Shown here piece by piece: positions 1-5,773 of a stretch of DNA of 5,773 nucleotides. This DNA is from Deltaproteobacteria bacterium (GTDB lineage: Bacteria; Desulfobacterota; Deferrimicrobia; Deferrimicrobiales; Deferrimicrobiaceae). Positions within the stretch are counted from its first letter, which is position 1. Each line of letters begins with the position of its first letter. The stretch lies in NCBI GenBank assembly GCA_017889845.1, contig JAGGAJ010000117.1, positions 1 through 5,773 on the forward strand. Reading direction: 5' to 3'. The notes below the pieces were generated by a model. That model made no database searches. It worked only from the letters and a program-made list of their open reading frames with translations, and was not told where the DNA came from. The position numbers were made by a program, and so were the translations under genes.

Positions 1-975
1 CAGGCGGTCGGATACGGGAAGGCGGCGATGATCTTCCACATGGCCCGGGGAGAGGCGGGCGACGAGGCGTTCTGGGAGGGGTTGCGCACCGTGGCGCGGG
101 AGCGCATGTTCCGCCCTGCGTCGTGGGACGACATCGCGCGGGGAATCGGCACCGCGGGAGGCAGGGACATGGTCCCCTTCTTCCGGGCCTGGACCGGGAA
201 GGCGGGTGCCCCGGTCCTCTCGCTCTCCGACATACAGGCGAAGCGGGACGCGGCCGGGTGGAAGGTGACGGGGCGCGTGGTGCAGCGGGAGCCGCACTAC
301 ACCCTCAAGGTCCCGCTTCGCCTCGAAACCGCGGGAAAGCCCGTGGATGTCCGGGTGCAAATCGAGCGGGGGGCCGCGCCGTTCTCGATCGCGTGCGGGG
401 ACGCCCCGGATGCGCTCCTGCTCGACCCCGACGTGCAGCTGTTCCGGCGGCTCGACCCCTCCGAGATCCCGCCGACGGTCAACGGCATCCGGGGGGCCGG
501 CGACATTGCCGTCGTCGTGGCGAACGGCGTGCCGGGGGAAACGGCGGATGCCGCGCGGATCCTCCTGGCCGCCATGGGGCGGGAACGGCTGCCGCTGTTG
601 CGGGAGGGGGAGGCGCCCCCGGAATCCCTTGCGGGCCGCGACGTCCTCTACATCGGCGTCCCGGAAGGGGAGGGATATCTGCCGGGTCCGTTGCCGGCGG
701 GGTTGTCCCTCTCCCCCGGGGAATTCACCCTGAACGGGACGCCGTACTCCGCGCCGGGGGACGCCCTCTTCGCCGTGGTGCCGCACCCCTTCTCCCCCGG
801 GCGCGTCGCTGCCGTGTTCCTCCCGCTCTCGCCCGGCGCCGCGCGCGCGGCGGGGCGGAAGATCCCGCACTACGGCAAATACAGCTACCTCGCCTTTTCG
901 GAAGGGAACAACCGGGACAAGGGGACGTGGACGCCCGCCGGATCGCCGGCGATCCACCGTTTCCACGAACCGTAA
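1..975 (+). CDS. Peptidase M1-family protein, C-terminal part (5' end outside window)
   Basis: This is the C-terminal 324 residues of a larger protein; the frame is open at base 1 and ends with TAA at 973-975. Residues 1-70 (VGYGKAAMIFHM, then GDEAFWEGLR, FRPASWDD and the FFRAWTGKAGAPVL region) match the helical stretch that follows the zinc-binding catalytic core in M1 gluzincin aminopeptidases. Family knowledge says such enzymes cleave N-terminal residues from peptides. The HExxH zinc site would lie upstream, so catalytic competence cannot be judged. Residues about 72-150 look like a beta-sandwich domain ending in DALLLDPDVQLFRRLDP. Residues about 160-324 form an additional alpha/beta domain with hydrophobic strands (DIAVVVANG, DVLYIGVPEG), an HPFSPGRVAAVF segment and a terminal GKYSYLAF...KGTW motif. 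I do not recognise that domain by name. The ATG at codon 10 is internal and not the true start. The gene converges on pgm with a 12-bp gap. Family assignment is fairly sure; substrate and cell location are unknown. Confidence 0.8.
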   Translation, partial: QAVGYGKAAMIFHMARGEAGDEAFWEGLRTVARERMFRPASWDDIARGIGTAGGRDMVPFFRAWTGKAGAPVLSLSDIQAKRDAAGWKVTGRVVQREPHYTLKVPLRLETAGKPVDVRVQIERGAAPFSIACGDAPDALLLDPDVQLFRRLDPSEIPPTVNGIRGAGDIAVVVANGVPGETADAARILLAAMGRERLPLLREGEAPPESLAGRDVLYIGVPEGEGYLPGPLPAGLSLSPGEFTLNGTPYSAPGDALFAVVPHPFSPGRVAAVFLPLSPGAARAAGRKIPHYGKYSYLAFSEGNNRDKGTWTPAGSPAIHRFHEP

Positions 976-987
976 CGGCGCGGAACG

Positions 988-2634
988 TCAGACCCCCTCC
1001 AGCACCCGGGAGATGAGCGCCCGCGCCTCCTCCTGGATCCGCCGGAGGTGCACGGGGCCGAGAAAACTCTCCGCGTACAGCTTGTAGACGTCCTCCGTCC
1101 CCGAAGGGCGCGCCGCGAACCAGCCGTTCGCGGTGATCACCTTCAACCCGCCGATGGGGGCGCCGTTCCCCGGCGCGACGGTCAACATCTCCCGGATCCG
1201 CTCCCCCGCGAGTTCCGTCGCCGTCAGCAGCGAAGGCGACAGTTTCGAGAGCGCCGCTTTCTGCGCCTTCGTCGCGGGCGCGTCGATCCGTTCGTACGCC
1301 GGCGCCCCGAACACCCCCGTCAGTTCCCCGTACAGTTCTCCCGGGTCGCGGCCGGTGGTCGCCATCATCTCCGCCGCGAGGAGCCCCAGGATCAGCCCGT
1401 CCTTGTCGGTGCTCCAGGCCGTCCCGTCCTTTCGCAGGAACGAGGCGCCGGCGCTCTCCTCGCCCCCGAAGCCGATCGTGCCGTCCAGGAGGTCCTGGAC
1501 GAACCACTTGAATCCCACGGGGACCTCGTGGAGTTTCCGCGAAAGGCGCGCCGCCACGCGGTCGATCATCCCGCTGCTCACCACGGTCTTCCCCACCCCC
1601 GAGTCGCTCCTCCACCCCGGCCGACGGCGGAAGAGGTAGTCGATCGCGACGGACAGGTAATGGTTCGGGTTGAGGAGCCCCGCCTGTCTCGTCACGATCC
1701 CGTGGCGGTCGCCGTCCGTGTCGTTTCCGAAAGCCACGTCGAACCGGTCCCGCATCGCGATCAACCCCGCCATCGCGTGCGGGGAGGAGCAGTCCATCCG
1801 GATCTTTCCGTCCCAGTCCAGGGTCATGAACCGGAACGTGGGGTCAGCGGCGTCGTTCACCACCGTGAGCTTCAGCTCGTACCGCTCCGACACGGGGCCC
1901 CAGTACCCCGCGGCGGCCCCGCCCAGAGGGTCGACGCCGATGTTCACGCCCGCGCCCCGGATCGCCTCCATGTCCAGGACCGAGCCGAGGTCGGCGACGT
2001 AGGTCCCGACGTAATCGTGGCGCCGCGTCGTTCCCGCCGCGAGGGCGCGATCGAACGGGATCCGCCGCACCTCCCCGGCGCCCGAGATGAGGATCCCGTT
2101 CGCCCGGTCCTCGATCTCCCGCGTGACGCCCGCGTCCGCCGGTCCCCCGTGCGGAGGGTTGTACTTGAAGCCGCCGTCCTCCGGGGGGTTGTGGGACGGG
2201 GTGATGACGATCCCGTCGGCCTGCCCTTCCTTCCGGAGGCGGTTGTACGACAGGATGGCGTGGGAGATCGCCGGCGTGGGCGTGCAGCCGCCGGCGCGGT
2301 CCACCATCACCGTGACGCCGTTTCCCGCCAGCACTTCCAGGGCGGTGCGGAACGCCGGCTCGGAGAGGGCGTGGGTGTCCATGCCGAGGTACAGGGGACC
2401 CGTGGCGCCCACCTTCTTCCGGTGCTCGCAGATCGCCTGCGTGACCGCGAGGATGTGCGCCTCGTTGAAGGAGAGGGAAAGGGACGAACCGCGGTGGCCG
2501 GAGGTGCCGAACGCCACGCGTTGCGTGCGGATTGCGGCGTCGGGCTTCCCCGTGTAGTAGGCGGCCACCAGCCGCGGGATGTCGACGAGGGTCTTCGGGT
2601 CGGCCGGTTTCCCGGCGTTCGGGTCGATCGCCAT
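988..2634 (-). CDS. pgm: Phosphoglucomutase (alpha-D-glucose phosphate-specific)
   Basis: Pgm is a cytoplasmic enzyme that interconverts alpha-D-glucose-1-phosphate and glucose-6-phosphate, linking glycolysis to glycogen, trehalose and nucleotide-sugar synthesis. The 548-residue product aligns by eye along its whole length with E. coli Pgm (546 residues). It carries the four signatures of the alpha-phosphohexomutase superfamily: the phosphoserine loop TPSHNPPEDGG with catalytic Ser147; the Mg-binding loop NDTDGDRHG (Asp305, Asp307, Asp309); the sugar-specificity loop GEESAG (391-396); and the C-terminal phosphate-binding loop RPSGTED (509-515). The N-terminal FGTSGHRGS segment (42-50) is also typical. 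I chose the ATG at 2634 because MAID lines up with the start of E. coli Pgm and a strong GGAGGTG lies 6 bases upstream. A GTG at 2670 would add 12 residues but has no good ribosome binding site. The gene lies downstream of tag on the same strand and converges on the M1 gene. All key residues are intact. Confidence 0.97.
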   Translation of the reverse strand: MAIDPNAGKPADPKTLVDIPRLVAAYYTGKPDAAIRTQRVAFGTSGHRGSSLSLSFNEAHILAVTQAICEHRKKVGATGPLYLGMDTHALSEPAFRTALEVLAGNGVTVMVDRAGGCTPTPAISHAILSYNRLRKEGQADGIVITPSHNPPEDGGFKYNPPHGGPADAGVTREIEDRANGILISGAGEVRRIPFDRALAAGTTRRHDYVGTYVADLGSVLDMEAIRGAGVNIGVDPLGGAAAGYWGPVSERYELKLTVVNDAADPTFRFMTLDWDGKIRMDCSSPHAMAGLIAMRDRFDVAFGNDTDGDRHGIVTRQAGLLNPNHYLSVAIDYLFRRRPGWRSDSGVGKTVVSSGMIDRVAARLSRKLHEVPVGFKWFVQDLLDGTIGFGGEESAGASFLRKDGTAWSTDKDGLILGLLAAEMMATTGRDPGELYGELTGVFGAPAYERIDAPATKAQKAALSKLSPSLLTATELAGERIREMLTVAPGNGAPIGGLKVITANGWFAARPSGTEDVYKLYAESFLGPVHLRRIQEEARALISRVLEGV

Positions 2635-2640
2635 CGATTC

Positions 2641-2647
2641 CACCTCC
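2641..2647 (-). promoter_or_regulatory. Ribosome binding site of pgm
   Basis: On the minus strand this reads GGAGGTG, with six bases between it and the ATG at 2634. It is a near-consensus Shine-Dalgarno sequence and decides the pgm start in favour of the ATG at 2634 over the in-frame GTG at 2670. Confidence 0.85.
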
Positions 2648-2751
2648 GGCTTTCCGTGCTGGACCGGCACAGGATGAGGACAGGGTACGACAGATTCCGC
2701 CGGGGCGCACCACGGGAAGACCCGGGGGATCCGGGCCCGGCTCCCCTCCCT
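2648..2751. other. Intergenic spacer between tag and pgm
   Basis: This G+C-rich spacer lies between the tag stop and the pgm ribosome binding site. It holds a perfect 10-bp palindrome, CCGGGCCCGG at 2731-2740, and a short possible stem (CCCGG/CCGGG, 2721-2735), but neither has a run of T after it on either strand. No convincing -10/-35 pair for pgm is visible, so read-through from tag is possible but unproven. Confidence 0.4.
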
Positions 2752-3345
2752 TCACCGCTTCCCGGAAACCTCCCCGTGCCGGAAGCAGGACACGAGGTGG
2801 TCGTTGACCATCCCCGTGGCCTGCATGAGGGCGTAACAGATGGTGGGGCCCGCGAACCGGAACCCGCGGCGGGAAAGCTCCCGGCTCATCGCCTCCGACT
2901 CCGGGGTCGACGCGGGCAGCTCCGCCACCGACCGCCAGCGGTTCACCAGTGGCTTCCCGCCGACGAATCCCCACAGGAAATCCGGGAAGGAGCCCGACTC
3001 ATCCCGTACGGCGAGGAAGGCGCGGGCGTTCCCGATCGCCGCCTCGACCTTCCGCCGGTTCCGGACGATCCCGGGGTCGGCGAGGAGACGCGCGACGTCC
3101 CGCTCCCCGTACCGGGCGACCCTCTCGGGGCGGAAATCCGAGAACGCCCTGCGGTACCCTTCCCTGCGGTGGAGGATCGTCCGCCAGGAAAGTCCCGCCT
3201 GGGCCCCCTCCAGGACGAGGAACTCGAACAGGCGCCCGTCATCCCGCACGGGAACCCCCCACTCCTCGTCGTGGTACCGTGTCATCAGCAGGTCGTCCCC
3301 CGCCGACCAGGGGCACCGGACGGGCCCCGTTCCCCTCCCCCCCAC
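2752..3345 (-). CDS. tag: DNA-3-methyladenine glycosylase I
   Basis: Tag is a monofunctional base-excision repair enzyme that removes 3-methyladenine from alkylated DNA, leaving an abasic site for AP endonucleases. The 197-residue product matches E. coli Tag (187 residues) along its length. The zinc-snap ligands are present: Cys11 (RCPW), His25 (YHDEEWGVP), His183 and Cys187 (NDHLVSCF). The base-pocket residues are also present: Tyr24, Trp29, Glu46 in LEGAQAGLSW, and Trp54. The IVRNRRKVEAAIGNA stretch and the FLWGFV and TICYALMQATG segments are typical of the family. I prefer the GTG at 3345 because AAAGGA lies six bases upstream. A GTG at 3348 is too close to that site, and a TTG at 3366, just inside the upstream in-frame TAA, lacks a ribosome binding site. 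The gene is divergent from gltB and is followed by pgm in the same direction after 117 bp. Function is well supported; the exact start is less certain. Confidence 0.95.
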   Translation of the reverse strand: MGGRGTGPVRCPWSAGDDLLMTRYHDEEWGVPVRDDGRLFEFLVLEGAQAGLSWRTILHRREGYRRAFSDFRPERVARYGERDVARLLADPGIVRNRRKVEAAIGNARAFLAVRDESGSFPDFLWGFVGGKPLVNRWRSVAELPASTPESEAMSRELSRRGFRFAGPTICYALMQATGMVNDHLVSCFRHGEVSGKR

Positions 3346-3351
3346 CACGTT

Positions 3352-3357
3352 TCCTTT
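3352..3357 (-). promoter_or_regulatory. Ribosome binding site of tag
   Basis: On the minus strand this reads AAAGGA, six bases before the second of two tandem GTG codons (3345). It is a moderate Shine-Dalgarno match. Its spacing favours the GTG at 3345 over the GTG at 3348 or the TTG at 3366. Confidence 0.55.
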
Positions 3358-3381
3358 CTCTGTCAAGATGCGGATTTACCG

Positions 3382-3390
3382 TGACATAAT
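3382..3390 (+). promoter_or_regulatory. Putative extended -10 promoter of gltB
   Basis: The sequence TGACATAAT fits the extended -10 pattern TGnTATAAT, with five of six matches in the hexamer. A weak -35-like CTGTCA lies at 3360-3365 with a long 19-base spacer, which is tolerable because extended -10 promoters depend less on a -35. Transcription would start near 3396-3398, giving an untranslated leader of about 37 bases before gltB. The site sits in the most A+T-rich patch of an otherwise very G+C-rich window. A TATTAT on the other strand (3391-3386) might serve tag, but it has no good -35. Confidence 0.5.
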
Positions 3391-3394
3391 ACTA

Positions 3395-3409
3395 GTTTCG
3401 GTCCGAAAC
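3395..3409. promoter_or_regulatory. 15-bp palindrome, candidate operator in the tag-gltB divergent region
   Basis: GTTTCGGTCCGAAAC is a perfect 7-bp inverted repeat around a single central base. It also fits the T-N11-A pattern (T at 3396, A at 3408) typical of LysR-type regulator boxes. It lies five bases after the putative gltB -10 hexamer and covers the expected transcription start. Dimeric repressors often bind at such a position. With a one-base loop it is not a transcription terminator. The regulator is not identified, and the site could affect gltB, tag or both. Confidence 0.45.
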
Positions 3410-3420
3410 AACCGCATTGC

Positions 3421-3425
3421 GAGGG
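3421..3425 (+). promoter_or_regulatory. Ribosome binding site of gltB
   Basis: GAGGG is followed after eight bases by the ATG at 3434. It supports that start. The in-frame GTG at 3425 overlaps this site and is an unlikely start. Confidence 0.65.
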
Positions 3426-3433
3426 TGGACGAC

Positions 3434-5773
3434 ATGAGCACGAGCGAATCCCCGTTTCACATAAACGCGGCGGGCGTCCCCGCGCCGGCCGGCCTGTACG
3501 ACCCGAAGAACGAGCACGACAGCTGCGGCGTCGGATTCGTCGCCCGGATCGACGGCGTCTCCCAGCACATCGTCGTGCAGAAGGGGATCCAGATCCTGGT
3601 CAACCTCGAGCACCGCGGCGCGATGGGCGGCGACAAGTCCACCGGCGACGGCGCCGGCGTCATGGTCGATATCCCCGACACCTTCTTCCGGCAGGTGTGC
3701 CCCGGCACCGGGCTGTACCTCCCCCCGCGGGGGGAGTACGCCGCCGGAACAGTCTTCCTCCCCATGGACGAGGCGACCGCCGACCGGTGCTCGGAAGCGC
3801 TGGAGCGGACGGCCGCCGCGGAAGGGTGCCCCGTGCTGGGGTGGCGGGAGGTGCCGGTCGACCCTTCCGTCCTCGGAGAGCTCGCCGGCTCCACCCGCCC
3901 CCGGATCCGGCAGGTCTTCCTCTCCCGGGGGAAGCACGAGGGAGACGCCTTCGAGCGGAAGCTCTACGTCGTCCGCCGTCTCGTGGAGAAAGAGACTTCC
4001 TCCTGGACGGGGACGGACGCCAGCCAGTTCTACGTGCCCAGCCTCTCCAGCCGCACCATCGTCTACAAGGGGCTGCTGACGGGGAGCCAGCTTCCGCAGT
4101 TCTATCCGGACCTGCGGAACGAGCTCTTCATGAGCCCCTTCGCGGTGGTCCACCAGCGGTACAGCACGAACACCCTGCCCACCTGGCACCTGGCCCACCC
4201 CTTCCGCATCGCGGCCCACAACGGGGAGATCAACACGCTCCGGGGGAACATCAACCGGATGCGGGCGCGGGAGGCGAACATCTCCTCCCCCCTGTTCGGG
4301 GACGATATCGGAAAGATCCGGCCCGTGATCATCGAGTCGGGCAGCGACTCCGCCATCTTCGACAACGCCCTGGAGCTGCTGCTCATGGCGGGGCGGTCGC
4401 TCCCCCACGCCGTGATGATGATGATCCCCGAGGCGTGGGGTTCCAAGTTCCAGATGAGCGAGGACAAGCGGTCCTTCTACGAGTATCACTCCGCGGTCAT
4501 GGAGCCGTGGGACGGCCCGGCGGCGATGGTGTTCTGCGACGGCCGGTACCTGGGCGCCACCCTCGACCGCAACGGCCTGCGCCCCGCCCGCTACACCGTG
4601 ACCCGCGACGGGATGATCGTTCTGGCGTCGGAGACCGGCGTGATCGACTTCCCGCCGGACCGGATCATCCGGCGCGGCCGGCTGCAGCCGGGGAAGATGC
4701 TCCTGCTGGACCTGAAGCAGAAGCGGATCGTGCCGGACCACGAGATCAAGGCGGTGATATCGCGCCGGAAGCCGTACCGGAAGTGGGTCAGGGAAAACAA
4801 GATCGAGCTGCGGGGCCTGTTCGTCCCCACCGAGATCCCCCCGGAGGACCCCGAGACGCTGCGCCGGAAGCAGCACGCCTTCGGGTACACGGAGGAGGAG
4901 GTCAAGCTCATCCTCTCCCCGATGGCCTCCCAGGGGCAGGAGCCGGTGGGCTCGATGGGTGACGACGCGGCGCTGGCGGTCCTGTCGGACCGCCCGCAGG
5001 TCCTCTTCGCCTACTTCAAGCAGCTCTTCGCCCAGGTGACGAACCCGCCCATCGACCCGCTCCGCGAGGAGCTGGTGATGTCGCTGAACAGCTTCATCGG
5101 GCGGGAGCGAAACCTCCTCGACGAGACGCCGGAGCACTGCAGGATGCTCAAGCTCATCCAGCCGGTCCTGACCCCGGAGGACATGCTGCGGCTGCGCAAC
5201 GCGTCCCACCCGGACCTGGCCGCGGCGGAACTGGACATGCTCTTCCCGGCCGACGGGGAGGGGAAGGCGCTGGAGACGGCGCTCGCGCGGCTCTTCGTCC
5301 AGGCGGACAAGGCGATCCGCGGTGGCGCGACTCTGCTCGTCCTCACGGACCGGAACATGAACGCAAACCGGGCGCCGATCCCGTCGCTCCTGGCCACCGC
5401 CGGGCTGCACCACCACCTGATCCGCCGGGGACTGCGGACACAGGCGGCGATCATCGTGGAGAGCGGCGAACCGCGGGAAGTCATGCACTTCGCCCTCCTC
5501 CTCGGGTACGGCGCGAACGCCATCTGCCCGAGCACGGCCCTCTCCACGATCCGGGAGCTCGTCGAGTCGGGGATGCTGGAGAAGCCGTTGTCCACGGTGG
5601 AGGGGATGGAACGGTACATCACGGCGGTCAAGAAGGGGCTCCTCAAGACCTTCAGCAGGATGGGGATCTCCACGCTGCGCAGCTTCCTCGGCTCGCAGAT
5701 CTTCGAGGCGGTGGGGCTGGGAAGGGACCTGGTGGGCAAATATTTCACCCACACGGCGTCCCGCATCGGGGGG
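3434..5773 (+). CDS. gltB: Glutamate synthase large (alpha) subunit, N-terminal part (3' end outside window)
   Basis: GltB transfers the amide nitrogen of glutamine to 2-oxoglutarate, giving two glutamates. In bacteria it usually works with GltD, which supplies electrons from NADPH. The window holds 780 residues, about half of the usual 1,480-1,530. Residues 1-30 form a propeptide expected to be removed so that Cys31 (in HDSCGVGF) becomes the N-terminal nucleophile of the class II glutamine amidotransferase domain (about 31-440). Supporting motifs are HRGAMGGDKSTGDGAG, HQRYSTNT (240-247, Arg242), AHNGEINT (Asn263-Gly264), GSDS (Asp305) and RNGLRPARY (379-387). The central domain follows, with REELVMSLNSFIGRERN from residue 544. 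The sequence ends at YFTHTASRIGG, just where the FMN/Fe-S synthase domain should begin. No frameshift or lost catalytic residue is visible. The ATG at 3434 is supported by GAGGG upstream. gltD is not in view, so its position is unknown. Confidence 0.97.
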   Translation, partial: MSTSESPFHINAAGVPAPAGLYDPKNEHDSCGVGFVARIDGVSQHIVVQKGIQILVNLEHRGAMGGDKSTGDGAGVMVDIPDTFFRQVCPGTGLYLPPRGEYAAGTVFLPMDEATADRCSEALERTAAAEGCPVLGWREVPVDPSVLGELAGSTRPRIRQVFLSRGKHEGDAFERKLYVVRRLVEKETSSWTGTDASQFYVPSLSSRTIVYKGLLTGSQLPQFYPDLRNELFMSPFAVVHQRYSTNTLPTWHLAHPFRIAAHNGEINTLRGNINRMRAREANISSPLFGDDIGKIRPVIIESGSDSAIFDNALELLLMAGRSLPHAVMMMIPEAWGSKFQMSEDKRSFYEYHSAVMEPWDGPAAMVFCDGRYLGATLDRNGLRPARYTVTRDGMIVLASETGVIDFPPDRIIRRGRLQPGKMLLLDLKQKRIVPDHEIKAVISRRKPYRKWVRENKIELRGLFVPTEIPPEDPETLRRKQHAFGYTEEEVKLILSPMASQGQEPVGSMGDDAALAVLSDRPQVLFAYFKQLFAQVTNPPIDPLREELVMSLNSFIGRERNLLDETPEHCRMLKLIQPVLTPEDMLRLRNASHPDLAAAELDMLFPADGEGKALETALARLFVQADKAIRGGATLLVLTDRNMNANRAPIPSLLATAGLHHHLIRRGLRTQAAIIVESGEPREVMHFALLLGYGANAICPSTALSTIRELVESGMLEKPLSTVEGMERYITAVKKGLLKTFSRMGISTLRSFLGSQIFEAVGLGRDLVGKYFTHTASRIGG

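Noticed and set aside
2635..2670. Longer pgm starting at the GTG at 2670
   Set aside because: There is no ribosome binding site before it, and the extra 12 residues have no counterpart in E. coli Pgm. The ATG at 2634 has a near-consensus site.
2721..2740. Possible terminator hairpin or palindrome downstream of tag
   Set aside because: The palindrome at 2731-2740 has no loop, and the CCCGG/CCGGG stem is only 5 bp. Neither is followed by a T-run, and such G+C palindromes are expected by chance in this composition.
3361..3366. TTGACA on the minus strand, a perfect -35 hexamer just before tag
   Set aside because: Seventeen bases downstream there is only a G-run where a -10 should be, and that position already lies within the tag coding sequence. 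It is probably chance.
1048..3384. Very long open frame on the plus strand (778 codons) across pgm, the spacer and tag
   Set aside because: It is antisense to two clearly real genes, spans their intergenic gap, and encodes arginine-, proline- and glycine-rich sequence without domains. It is another G+C-bias shadow.
3697..4962. Plus-strand open frame of 421 codons inside gltB in another frame
   Set aside because: The +2 frame over the same bases encodes continuous, motif-rich glutamate synthase sequence. The alternative product is low-complexity.
3392..5752. Very long open frame on the minus strand (786 codons) opposite gltB
   Set aside because: Its translation is low-complexity, rich in R, G, P, H, E and D, with no recognisable motifs, and it mirrors gltB exactly. 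G+C-biased third positions remove stop codons from the antisense frame, so this is an artefact of codon bias.

Overview
The window is ordinary chromosomal DNA from a G+C-rich bacterium, roughly two-thirds G+C by eye with strong G/C preference at third codon positions. The four proteins look Gram-negative. The E. coli-like phosphoglucomutase and the large bacterial-type glutamate synthase subunit would fit a Desulfobacterota/'Deltaproteobacteria'-like or related lineage. That placement is inferred from general sequence character, not from a marker gene. I found no rRNA, tRNA, CRISPR array, insertion sequence or phage gene.

Layout from left to right: (1) the C-terminal 324 residues of a peptidase M1-family protein on the + strand, open at the left edge and ending at 975; (2) a complete alpha-D-glucose phosphoglucomutase gene (pgm) on the - strand, 2634 down to 988, convergent with the M1 gene and separated from it by only 12 bp; (3) a complete DNA-3-methyladenine glycosylase I gene (tag) on the - strand, 3345 down to 2752, lying 117 bp upstream of pgm in the same direction; (4) an 88-bp divergent intergenic region, visibly richer in A+T than its surroundings, with an extended -10 promoter and a near-perfect 15-bp palindrome; (5) the first 780 residues of the glutamate synthase large subunit (gltB) on the + strand, running off the right edge. 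gltB is supported by reading the +2 frame directly; it has no stop codon before the window ends.

The genes do not form one pathway. GltB makes glutamate from glutamine and 2-oxoglutarate (ammonium assimilation). Pgm interconverts glucose-1-phosphate and glucose-6-phosphate (glycogen, trehalose and cell-envelope sugar supply). Tag removes 3-methyladenine from DNA. The M1 protein is probably a metallo-aminopeptidase or a relative of one. tag and pgm could share a transcript, but the 117-bp gap leaves room for separate expression. I see no evidence of an undescribed multi-gene system. The most distinctive non-coding signal is the palindrome sitting at the expected transcription start of gltB, which looks like a regulator-binding site. 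The most distinctive coding signal is an extra C-terminal domain of about 160 residues on the M1 protein.
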